Under the pieces are notes generated by a model. It searched no databases. It saw only the letters and a list, made by a program, of their open reading frames with translations, and was not told the origin of the DNA. Made by a program: the position numbers and the translations under genes. From the NCBI GenBank assembly GCA_905215505.1, contig CAJMPU010000029.1:1-22369 (forward strand): a DNA stretch of 22,369 nt. Reading direction: 5' to 3'. Within the stretch, counting starts at the first letter, position 1; every line of letters starts with the position of its first letter. Source of the DNA: an uncultured bacterium (GTDB lineage Bacteria > Actinomycetota > Coriobacteriia > Coriobacteriales > Coriobacteriaceae). Positions 15,249 to 21,726 of this stretch are shown here, piece after piece.

Positions 15249-15271
15249 GGGCCGAGCATTTTGTTCGGCCC
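15249..15271 (+). promoter_or_regulatory. Hairpin in the leader of the ABC permease
   Basis: GGGCCGA (15249-15255) pairs with TCGGCCC (15265-15271). It lies 33 nt before the permease start. Read leftward it is followed by TTATTACTT, so it could also insulate the two divergent units as a weak terminator. Confidence 0.4.
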
Positions 15272-15304
15272 CTCTGTTCCGACTGGATGAGGTTAAGGTT
15301 GGCG

Positions 15305-17527
15305 ATGAATATGCTCAAAATCTCGAAGGCGATCTTTAGGTCGCTTCTCTCCTCCAGGTCGCTCTGTGTTGTCGTTGTTGCGTTGATGGTTCTTTGTGCT
15401 CTGCCCGTCTTCAGGAGCGCGGCTGGCATCGACGGACGGGTCGAATACCTCGAGTCGGGAATAACCCGTGTTGAGCAGGAATTGTCAGCATCCTATGCGG
15501 ATGCGCTTGTGAATGCGGGGGAGGACGGTGTCTATACCTCTTCATCAAGCATGCCCGCGCTTCTGTACCCTCTTGCCGCGGGACGTCTTATCTTGGCACC
15601 GCTCTCTCCCCTACTTCCGTTTCTGCAGATATCGGATGGAGAGTACACCTATTATGACGGATCGAAGGAGTACTTGCTATGGGTCGCAACGGCCGTTGCC
15701 GTCTCGTTCCTTGCCGCACGTCTTAACAAACGTGAAAAGCTCATCATCCAGGCACCGATGGGCGAGCTGGGTAGACTTGTTGCATCGAGCGTATGGGCGA
15801 GTGTTTTTGCAATGCTTGCCGTCCTCGCCATCAATCTTCCAGGGATAATCGCCGCGCTTGTGAAGAATGGCCCGGGCTCGCCGTTCTATCCGATAGGCTA
15901 CATTCAATATGCGACTCCGGTTATCAAACCGGCTTGGCTGGTGTTCGCGCAGACGGCCATCTTGCAATTCTTGGTGGCAGCGTTCATCTCGCTTGTCGTT
16001 CACCTTGCCGTGAAGATTGCCAATAACCCTACGCTTGGAATCGTGTTCGTATGTGCCCTGATGGGGGTGACGATGGTTCCCGGGTATTACGGAAGATCCA
16101 TCGCTTTGCGTGAGTTCGCCCTGTTGAATCCCCTTACGTATGCGAACACTGAGTTGACCGTCGGCGCCTATAGCCCGTACCCGACAACGCAGATAGTGAA
16201 TCTGCCTGGACTTTGCTTCGAGCGTGGCGCGATTGCCCTCGTATGCGCAATCGGGATCGAGGTGCTGGCAATTAGCCTGCTTTGCGTTGCTGGAAAGAGC
16301 GGCTGCGCGCGCCCGATATCCCCGATTTGTCTTGAGAGAGGTTCCTTCGCTGCATCGAGAACGGCAACTCGTTCGAGCGCTTGTGCCTCCGCCGTTGCAT
16401 ACGTAAGAACGATGGGGAAACTGCTCCTGCGTTCTCCTACCCTCGCCGTATGCGCGATTGCAATGTCGGCGACGATGCTGGCCCCGGCTCTGGTCGAGAT
16501 GTTTCCTGACGCCGATAACGTTTCCGCTGTTCGGTATAGGGATGGGGAGCTCCGTTCAATAGATCGGTATCTAGAGCAGAACGCTGCGAATATGGACGTC
16601 GAGGGCAAAGCGGCCCTGGAAGACATGCGGGATGCTCTTTCGGGTTTCGTGTACGCGCCTATGCCTGCGGAGGGGTTTCGAAGCCTTGCGACGTACGAGC
16701 GCGCTCGAGGTGAGCTGGGCGCGGCAGATGCGACTCTCCTGCAATCGATCGGAATCGAGCCGGAGACTCCTTCTCGTGCGGAGGCGCGCGCCCTTCTGCT
16801 TGAGTCGATCGCGAGCTTGCCGGACCCCAAGGTTTACGAGTTAAGTACGAAGATGCCCCCATTAATCCTCCTATCGTATCTCCAGGCAGCGCTTCCCTCC
16901 TTATTTTTGCTGTTGCCCGTGGTTGTCACATCGCTCGCGTGCACCCACCTGCAGTGTCGTTCCCTTCTGGTTCTCCAGATCCCCGCAACAGCGCATGTGC
17001 GTTTTCTGACGGCTGTTGCGCTGGCTCTCCTGCTTGGCTTGGTGCTGCTTTTGGTGTCGATGGTTCCCGCTGTCGTTGTGTCCGTGATTAAGAACGGTGC
17101 GGGTGGATCGGAGTATCCCGTCGCTCTCATTCGGGCGGGAGCTTCGACAACGTCCATGGTGGGGGAGGCGGTGTTGTGCAGTATTCCGTTGCTGGTCATG
17201 GCATACGGCGTGATTTCCGTCGTCGCTGCGTTGACAGCAGCGATTAGCCGCAACCCCGTTGTCACCGGAATGGTTTGCGCGGTTCTCTTGGTGTTGGGTT
17301 CGTTGAGCGCTCATGTTGAAAGCGTGGGCATGGGCGTCGCGCTGCTGGCTCCATTCGCCTCGTTTGATCCCGCTTCCCAGGTGGGGACGATTGGGTTCCT
17401 TGGGCGAGGGACGAACGCGATGCCTTTTGGAGAGGTCGTCGGCGCATCGGGCGCTCTGCTGGTGGTCTTGGGCGCCGTATCTCCGTTGATGGTGCGCCTG
17501 AGTGTTCCAAAGATCGAAAGGGGATGA
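15305..17527 (+). CDS. Large ABC-transporter permease with two homologous halves
   Basis: A 740-residue integral membrane protein. The start at 15305 (MNMLKISKAIF) is chosen because AAGG lies 7 nt upstream; the upstream in-frame ATG at 15287 has no Shine-Dalgarno. Each half has one helix, a soluble, probably extracellular loop of about 90-150 residues, then a block of helices. Both halves contain the same motif near the end of a helix: KNGPGSPFYPIGY (N188) and KNGAGGSEYPVAL (N597), which shows internal duplication. A third version is in the fusion protein at 18427. The size and loop layout resemble bacteriocin-associated integral membrane proteins and FtsX/ABC-2-like permeases, though I cannot name the family. 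The stop overlaps the region of the ATPase start, so they form one operon. Confidence 0.8.
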   Translation: MNMLKISKAIFRSLLSSRSLCVVVVALMVLCALPVFRSAAGIDGRVEYLESGITRVEQELSASYADALVNAGEDGVYTSSSSMPALLYPLAAGRLILAPLSPLLPFLQISDGEYTYYDGSKEYLLWVATAVAVSFLAARLNKREKLIIQAPMGELGRLVASSVWASVFAMLAVLAINLPGIIAALVKNGPGSPFYPIGYIQYATPVIKPAWLVFAQTAILQFLVAAFISLVVHLAVKIANNPTLGIVFVCALMGVTMVPGYYGRSIALREFALLNPLTYANTELTVGAYSPYPTTQIVNLPGLCFERGAIALVCAIGIEVLAISLLCVAGKSGCARPISPICLERGSFAASRTATRSSACASAVAYVRTMGKLLLRSPTLAVCAIAMSATMLAPALVEMFPDADNVSAVRYRDGELRSIDRYLEQNAANMDVEGKAALEDMRDALSGFVYAPMPAEGFRSLATYERARGELGAADATLLQSIGIEPETPSRAEARALLLESIASLPDPKVYELSTKMPPLILLSYLQAALPSLFLLLPVVVTSLACTHLQCRSLLVLQIPATAHVRFLTAVALALLLGLVLLLVSMVPAVVVSVIKNGAGGSEYPVALIRAGASTTSMVGEAVLCSIPLLVMAYGVISVVAALTAAISRNPVVTGMVCAVLLVLGSLSAHVESVGMGVALLAPFASFDPASQVGTIGFLGRGTNAMPFGEVVGASGALLVVLGAVSPLMVRLSVPKIERG

Positions 17528-17532
17528 TCTCG

Positions 17533-18273
17533 ATGATTGACCTTCAAACGCTGACGATCTCTTATGGAAAGAAGGTGCTCGTAGATTCGGTGAACGCTGA
17601 GTTTGCCCCGGGTACGGTCTACGGTCTCGTCGCTCCGAACGGGCATGGAAAGACGACGTTGCTGCGTGCGATGGCAGGTTTGCCGGGTCCTCGCGTGGAC
17701 GGGAGCATCGTTCTGGATGAGGTGCAGGGTACGGGTGCGAGAGAGGTCCGTTCTATGATCTTCTATGCACCTGGTGAGGGGACGCTGCTGTATCCCGGAT
17801 TGCGTGCGGAAGATCACCTCAAGATGGTTTGCGATATGTGGCCGCATGCTCGCGATATCGAAGAGATAGTGGAACAAACGCAGATAGGCGAGTTCGCGAA
17901 GATGAGGATCCGCACTCTGAGCCAGGGCATGAAGCAGCAGCTTACCCTGGCGATTGCGTATGCGACGGGCGCGCGGTACCTTCTATTAGATGAGCCCATG
18001 AACGCGCTCGACCCCAGCAGGGTGGACTTGCATTCCGAGATTCTCAGGAAGCTGGCCGATTCTGGTACGTGCATCATCATGTCATCCCACATCTTGGATT
18101 CGGTCGATAGGCTGTGCGATGAGATTCTGTTTTTGAAGGATGGGAGGCTCATTAGAAGCATTCCGCAAGATGATGCTGCGCCGAAGTCTCCTGGATCCCA
18201 TTTCGCAAAGCCTGCCGGACGCGCCGAGGGTGCGCTAAGCACGTATCGGCGACTCTACGAAAAGGGCGGGTAG
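17533..18273 (+). CDS. ABC transporter ATP-binding protein
   Basis: A 246-residue ATPase that would power the preceding permease. The start at 17533 is preferred to the ATG at 17524 (which overlaps the permease stop as ATGA), because GAAAGGGG is 9 nt from 17533 but abuts 17524. Walker A is APNGHGKTT (K40), the ABC signature is LSQGMKQQ (129-136), Walker B is YLLLDEP (D153, E154), the D-loop is NALD and the switch His is H186 in SSHILD. The normal Q-loop glutamine is absent: the segment reads IFYAPGEGTLLYP. A charged tail of about 45 residues follows the H-loop region. It is of the ABC-2/antibiotic-export ATPase type. It is the last gene of the first transcription unit; a 153-bp gap follows. 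Confidence 0.9.
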   Translation: MIDLQTLTISYGKKVLVDSVNAEFAPGTVYGLVAPNGHGKTTLLRAMAGLPGPRVDGSIVLDEVQGTGAREVRSMIFYAPGEGTLLYPGLRAEDHLKMVCDMWPHARDIEEIVEQTQIGEFAKMRIRTLSQGMKQQLTLAIAYATGARYLLLDEPMNALDPSRVDLHSEILRKLADSGTCIIMSSHILDSVDRLCDEILFLKDGRLIRSIPQDDAAPKSPGSHFAKPAGRAEGALSTYRRLYEKGG

Positions 18274-18426
18274 AAATGCAAGTTAAAAATCTATGTGGTC
18301 AATATAATACCGTTGAACCAGCGTATCGATACCGCTCAGCCATTCGCCTCGCCCCCGTCGCACGCATCTTCATTCGGTCTGTCATTATTAATCTAACAAT
18401 TCTTTGAGGAACGTAGGTGCTTCTAA
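18274..18426 (+). promoter_or_regulatory. Intergenic region with a possible separate promoter for the fusion ABC gene
   Basis: A consensus TATAAT lies at 18303-18308 but with no recognisable -35 box at the right distance. Just downstream is an imperfect palindrome around TATCGATA (AGCG-TATCGATA-CCGCT). No terminator with a U-tract is seen after the first ATPase. A/T content is higher than in the genes. Confidence 0.35.
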
Positions 18427-20241
18427 ATGTACTGTCGACTTCTTCTCAAACTAATCCTAAGAGACAGGGCCGTATGGATCTCTACGCTCGTTCTTGCCGC
18501 GGCCTTCTCCATCCCCATTGCGTTCAATTCACCCATTTACGGACCCTTCTTTATGAAACAGGGCATGCAGAGCTTTGTCGACGCATTCAATACGCGCGCG
18601 CCCCGGGCCAGCGGCACAGACCTATCTCCAGAGCAGCAAAATGACGCGGAGCTTTCAAGATACGCGAACGCCGCCCTTGCCGCTCAAACCGACGCCGCCT
18701 TTCTCGATTCTGCCGAGAGCTACTACGCGCTCATGGGCGAAGGCTTCCAATCCGGGTCCATCGTGGGAGACCGAGAGACCAATGACGCGGAGCTCGCATA
18801 TTGCCGTGCTCTGAGCAGTTCCGGCATCACGGATATCCCGGCCTCCGCAAACGACCTGCCATTCCTTTCCTTCCTGCCTTACGCCATTGCCACGGCGCCG
18901 TCTTTCCTTCCCTTCATCCCCTTCCTTCTCTCGTCGATACTCGTGCTCGGCGCCACAAGGCCTGCGACCCTGGCGGCGAAGGCGCCCGTGCCCAAATTCC
19001 GGCGCCTTATCCAGATCGTGTTTTCGATAATCGCCGCGGGGACCGCGATGCTCCTCGCCGGCCTCGCGCCCGGGGGCATTTACGCCTTGGCCCTAAACGG
19101 CTTCGGGCAAATTGGGTACCCGATCGCCTTCTTCCATGACGGCGCGCTTACCACCACGACCGCGGGAAACGTCTTCACAGCCCTGCTTATCGCGCTTCTT
19201 GCGGGCGGAACCTTAATATCCGTTTGCTCCGCCGTCCTATCGACCGCAACGAGGCGCGTCCTCGCGGGCCCCCTTACCTCCGCGCTGCTTGTCGCGGCCC
19301 CGGTATTCCCGTTACTGTCCGATTCGGCACTGGAGCATAACGCCGCGCTCAATCTCCTGCCGCTGGCCGTATTCTCGCCTATCGAGGCAACGGGTTACGT
19401 AGGATGCTTCCCAACAGAATTCATTGGCTCCGGTTCAGGCAGCGCATCGATGCTTGCCGTGGCCCTGGCATACGTCGCGGTCTTTTTTGCGGTCGGCGCC
19501 GTTGCGACACGTTCGCCCAAACAGCCTGGACCCGCGAAAAAGCGCCATGGGCTCGAGCTTCTGGACGCGAGCGTGGGATACGGAAGCACGACGATACTTT
19601 CAATCGGATCGCTTTTCCTGAGCCCGGGAACGGCGGCGGGCCTCATTGCTCCCAACGGCTCGGGGAAAACCACCTTTCTTGAAGCGCTGTCGGGCCAATT
19701 TCCCACCCGTATCCACTCGGGAAGCCTGGTGGCAGACGGAATCAGCCAACGTCAATCAGCCGAATTTGCAGAACTCGTCTACCTGAGCTCTTCAGGCGGC
19801 ACGGATCTCTACCCCACGCTATCAGCCCTCGAGCACCTTGCTTTCGTTAGGGAGGCGTGGAAATCGGCCACCGACATCGACTCGCTCTGCGACTCCCTCG
19901 GAATCTCCCCATATCTCGACAAGCCGACCCGTAAACTCTCGACAGGAATGAAGCAGCAGGTAAAGCTTGCCATGGCGATATCGACCGATTGCCCGTACCT
20001 CATCCTCGATGAACCGCTGAACGGCCTCGATCCGGGAAAGCGGAAAACCTCCTGCGACGCGATGCGCAGCGAGGTGGCGCGGGGACGAAGCGTGCTCATT
20101 TCAAGCCATCTGCTCGACGACCTGGCAGACCTCACCGACTCGTTCTACTTCATCGAGGCCGGCACGCTCGTGGAAAAGATCGAGTCGTCCTCGCAGACGC
20201 TCAAGCAGGAATACCTCGATACATACGAGGGAGGCGAATGA
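18427..20241 (+). CDS. ABC permease-ATPase fusion protein
   Basis: A 604-residue protein. AGGTG lies 7 nt before the ATG. The N-terminal half (about 1-370) is a permease half: a helix near residue 20, a soluble loop of about 100 residues, then about five helices. It contains LNGFGQIGYPIAFF (N224), matching the NG-x-G...YP motif of both halves of the 740-residue permease. The C-terminal half is a complete ABC ATPase: Walker A APNGSGKTT (K414), signature LSTGMKQQ (504-511), Walker B YLILDEP (D528, E529), H561. As in the first ATPase, the Q-loop glutamine is missing (VYLSSSGGTDLYP). The codon choice is more C-ending than in 15305-18273, suggesting a different history. The following secreted protein starts 1 nt after the stop. 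Confidence 0.88.
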   Translation: MYCRLLLKLILRDRAVWISTLVLAAAFSIPIAFNSPIYGPFFMKQGMQSFVDAFNTRAPRASGTDLSPEQQNDAELSRYANAALAAQTDAAFLDSAESYYALMGEGFQSGSIVGDRETNDAELAYCRALSSSGITDIPASANDLPFLSFLPYAIATAPSFLPFIPFLLSSILVLGATRPATLAAKAPVPKFRRLIQIVFSIIAAGTAMLLAGLAPGGIYALALNGFGQIGYPIAFFHDGALTTTTAGNVFTALLIALLAGGTLISVCSAVLSTATRRVLAGPLTSALLVAAPVFPLLSDSALEHNAALNLLPLAVFSPIEATGYVGCFPTEFIGSGSGSASMLAVALAYVAVFFAVGAVATRSPKQPGPAKKRHGLELLDASVGYGSTTILSIGSLFLSPGTAAGLIAPNGSGKTTFLEALSGQFPTRIHSGSLVADGISQRQSAEFAELVYLSSSGGTDLYPTLSALEHLAFVREAWKSATDIDSLCDSLGISPYLDKPTRKLSTGMKQQVKLAMAISTDCPYLILDEPLNGLDPGKRKTSCDAMRSEVARGRSVLISSHLLDDLADLTDSFYFIEAGTLVEKIESSSQTLKQEYLDTYEGGE

Positions 20242-20242
20242 C

Positions 20243-20587
20243 ATGAAACTATTTGAACAGCTGAAGTCCAATGCGTCGCGCATGGCTGTCTACGCCATCC
20301 TCGTGGCAACGGCTTTATGCGGAATCGCGGCACCCGTCTATGCGCTCAACGGAGAGAAAGGCGATGTCGAACCCGCGTACATGGCTTCGACGGTTAAAGA
20401 CCGGTACAAAGCCTTCTCTGGAGACACGTTTTACGTAGCAGAGTACGACACGACCTACCGTCAGCTTCGCTACAACAAGGGCTACGACTATCTAGGCGCA
20501 GAGGCAATCAGCTATACGTCGGGTTGGTACCGCTCCAACTATGGACACATAACCCAGTTCAAGTGTAACTACCGTGTGTACAACTAA
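20243..20587 (+). CDS. Small Sec-exported tyrosine-rich protein, possible bacteriocin-like peptide
   Basis: A 114-residue protein starting 1 nt after the fusion ABC gene; GGAGG 8 nt upstream lies inside that gene, so translation is coupled. The N-terminus is a classic Sec signal peptide: basic start, hydrophobic core AVYAILVATALCGIAA and probable cleavage after VYA at residue 34. The mature part is about 80 residues with 13 tyrosines, a single cysteine near the end and no membrane segment. I do not recognise a family. Position and size fit the precursor in lactococcin-972-type loci, which also encode a large membrane protein and an ABC ATPase, but the usual glycine-tryptophan motifs are not clear. 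Alternatives are an adhesin-like or inhibitor protein handled by the ABC machinery. A strong terminator follows at once. Confidence 0.7.
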   Translation: MKLFEQLKSNASRMAVYAILVATALCGIAAPVYALNGEKGDVEPAYMASTVKDRYKAFSGDTFYVAEYDTTYRQLRYNKGYDYLGAEAISYTSGWYRSNYGHITQFKCNYRVYN

Positions 20588-20602
20588 AGCAACCGGCCGG
20601 GA

Positions 20603-20637
20603 CGAGGGGTGACGCAAAAGCGTCGCCCCTCGTTTTT
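20603..20637 (+). terminator. Intrinsic terminator of the ABC/secreted-protein operon
   Basis: CGAGGGGTGACGC (20603-20615) pairs with GCGTCGCCCCTCG (20620-20632, one G-U) around AAAA and is followed by TTTTT. It lies 15 nt after the small secreted protein. Confidence 0.95.
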
Positions 20638-20646
20638 AACCATGTC

Positions 20647-20665
20647 AACTGAACCTAGTTCAGTT
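20647..20665. repeat. Hairpin before direct-repeat copy 2
   Basis: AACTGAAC (20647-20654) pairs perfectly with GTTCAGTT (20658-20665) around CTA. It occupies the same place as the GAGCCG/CGGCTC hairpin ahead of copy 1 but is unrelated in sequence. Confidence 0.65.
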
Positions 20666-20666
20666 T

Positions 20667-20730
20667 GGTTGATTTCCGATCTCAGCCGAACACATTGAGC
20701 GGAAAGGCCGTTCCCGCAGTCAGTCGAACG
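20667..20730 (+). repeat. 64-bp direct repeat, copy 2 (candidate attachment site or dispersed element)
   Basis: 62 of 64 bases match 13455-13518 in the same orientation. It closes the island-like segment on the bL31 side. If the copies are att sites, the element spans about 7.2 kb. Confidence 0.75.
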
Positions 20731-20760
20731 TCCCCGGGGCCCTTCTCAGGCCCCGGGGAC
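20730..20760. repeat. Perfect 12-bp GC hairpin after direct-repeat copy 2
   Basis: GTCCCCGGGGCC (20730-20741) pairs with GGCCCCGGGGAC (20749-20760) around CTTCTCA. As after copy 1, the hairpin is followed by GGCAT. No U-tract ends it, though TTTT comes 5 nt later. Confidence 0.7.
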
Positions 20761-20841
20761 GGCATTTTCCCAGTTGAAGGAACGGTGGAGATGTGTTTCG
20801 ATGGGTCAGATTCGTGTCGTTCCGAAAAGACCGTGAACCTT

Positions 20842-20870
20842 TTGTGGGACGCGCGGCGCCGTGGTACCAT
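20842..20870 (+). promoter_or_regulatory. Promoter of the bL31 gene
   Basis: TTGTGG (20842-20847) and TACCAT (20865-20870) are 17 nt apart, 84 nt before the bL31 start. Transcription would begin near 20877, just ahead of the leader hairpins. Confidence 0.6.
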
Positions 20871-20883
20871 AGCCAAGTTTGTT

Positions 20884-20932
20884 GTCTTGGTCGGAAACCA
20901 AGACGCCTTATGCGCTGATCGGTAACCAGCGC
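20884..20932 (+). promoter_or_regulatory. bL31 leader with two similar hairpins (candidate ribosomal-protein leader)
   Basis: GTCTTGGT (20884-20891) pairs with ACCAAGAC (20897-20904), and GCGCTG (20912-20917) pairs with CAGCGC (20927-20932). The loops are alike: TCGGAAACCA and TCGGTAACCA. Tandem look-alike hairpins in front of a ribosomal protein gene suggest binding of the product itself and feedback control. bL31 leaders of several bacterial groups have been described; from memory one class is from Coriobacteria. Confidence 0.55.
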
Positions 20933-20954
20933 CTGACCAATAAGGAGTCCTACC

Positions 20955-21380
20955 ATGAAGCAGGGTATCCATCCCCAGTATGTCGAGTGCACGGTGACGT
21001 GCTCCTGCGGCAACACCTTCAAGACGCACGCTACCGTGTCCGAGATGAAGGTCGAGCTTTGCAACGAGTGCCACCCGTTCTACACCGGCCAGCAGAAGTT
21101 CGTCGACACCGGTGGACGCGTCCAGCGCTTCGCCGACAAGTTCGGTGGCGCCGCTGCCGCCCAGCTCAAGAAGGCTGAGGAGGCCAAGGCTGCCAAGGCC
21201 GCCAAGGCTGCTGAGGCCGAGGCTGCTCGCAAGGCCGCCGCTGAGGCTAAGGCTGCCGAGAAGGCTAAGCGTGCCGCTAAGTTTGCCGAGGAGGCTGCCA
21301 AGCAGGCCGCCGAGGCTCCCGCAGAGGCTCCCGTCGAGGAGGCCGCTGCCGAGGCCGAGACCACCGAGGCTGCTGAGTAA
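20955..21380 (+). CDS. rpmE: 50S ribosomal protein bL31 with long low-complexity tail
   Basis: The first 70 or so residues are a normal zinc-type bL31: MKQGIHPQYVECTVTCSCGN, with zinc ligands Cys16, Cys18, Cys36 and Cys39, and HPFYTGQQKFVDTGGRVQRF. AAGGAG lies 7 nt before the ATG. The remaining 70 residues are almost only Ala, Lys and Glu (KKAEEAKAAKAAKAAE and so on), ending acidic, and probably form a single long helix. The total of 141 residues is about twice the usual length. bL31 sits at the central protuberance and bridges to the small subunit. The presence of all four cysteines marks it as the zinc-containing form. It has its own promoter, leader and terminator. Confidence 0.95.
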   Translation: MKQGIHPQYVECTVTCSCGNTFKTHATVSEMKVELCNECHPFYTGQQKFVDTGGRVQRFADKFGGAAAAQLKKAEEAKAAKAAKAAEAEAARKAAAEAKAAEKAKRAAKFAEEAAKQAAEAPAEAPVEEAAAEAETTEAAE

Positions 21381-21415
21381 ATAGCTCGCCGCGGAATCGC
21401 TCGCATTCATGGCAT

Positions 21416-21458
21416 AAGGGCCGTGCATCCGTTCGGGTGCGCGGCCCTTTTCTTTTTA
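21416..21458 (+). terminator. Intrinsic terminator of bL31
   Basis: AAGGGCCGTGCATCC pairs with GGGTGCGCGGCCCTT around GTTC with one internal mismatch, and is followed by TTCTTTTT. It lies 35 nt after the bL31 stop. Confidence 0.93.
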
Positions 21459-21589
21459 TTGGTGCAAGCTAGCTCGTCCCCATTGCACCAGATTGGTGCG
21501 AAGGGGACAGGTTGGTTTGCACCAAATGGCAGAGTGACGGCGTTTTCCCAGATAAAACCTGCCAAAATAAACCAGTCCCTTTTTGGCAG
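21459..21589. repeat. Array of four tandem palindromes between bL31 and secA
   Basis: Four units follow one another: TGGTGCAA/TTGCACCA (21460-21467, 21483-21490), TTGGTGC/GCACCAA (21493-21499, 21519-21525), TGGCAG/CTGCCA (21527-21532, 21559-21564) and CTGCCAAAA/TTTTGGCAG (21559-21567, 21581-21589). The first two loops contain CGTCCCCA and AAGGGGACAGG, i.e. the palindrome family core in opposite orientations; the last contains AGTCCCT. No coding frame is present. Confidence 0.7.
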
Positions 21590-21726
21590 GTCGGTCGGGT
21601 CGTAGTTATTACGTGGCGGTCGAGGTCGACCGTATAGGCCGCGTCCTGTTTGGCTAAAGTACATTTATCTGTGTTTAACTCGCCCGAGGCTGCATGGCGT
21701 GGGCGATGGCCAAAAAGGAAAACCAC

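Noticed and set aside
20243..20587. Lipoprotein reading of the small secreted protein
   Set aside because: The only cysteine in the signal region is preceded by T-A-L, which does not match a lipobox; VYA gives a better signal peptidase I site.
20682..21428. Minus-strand Leu/Gly/Ser-rich frame ending in FPLNVFG
   Set aside because: It is antisense to bL31, whose zinc motifs are unmistakable. The end segment merely translates the 64-bp repeat.
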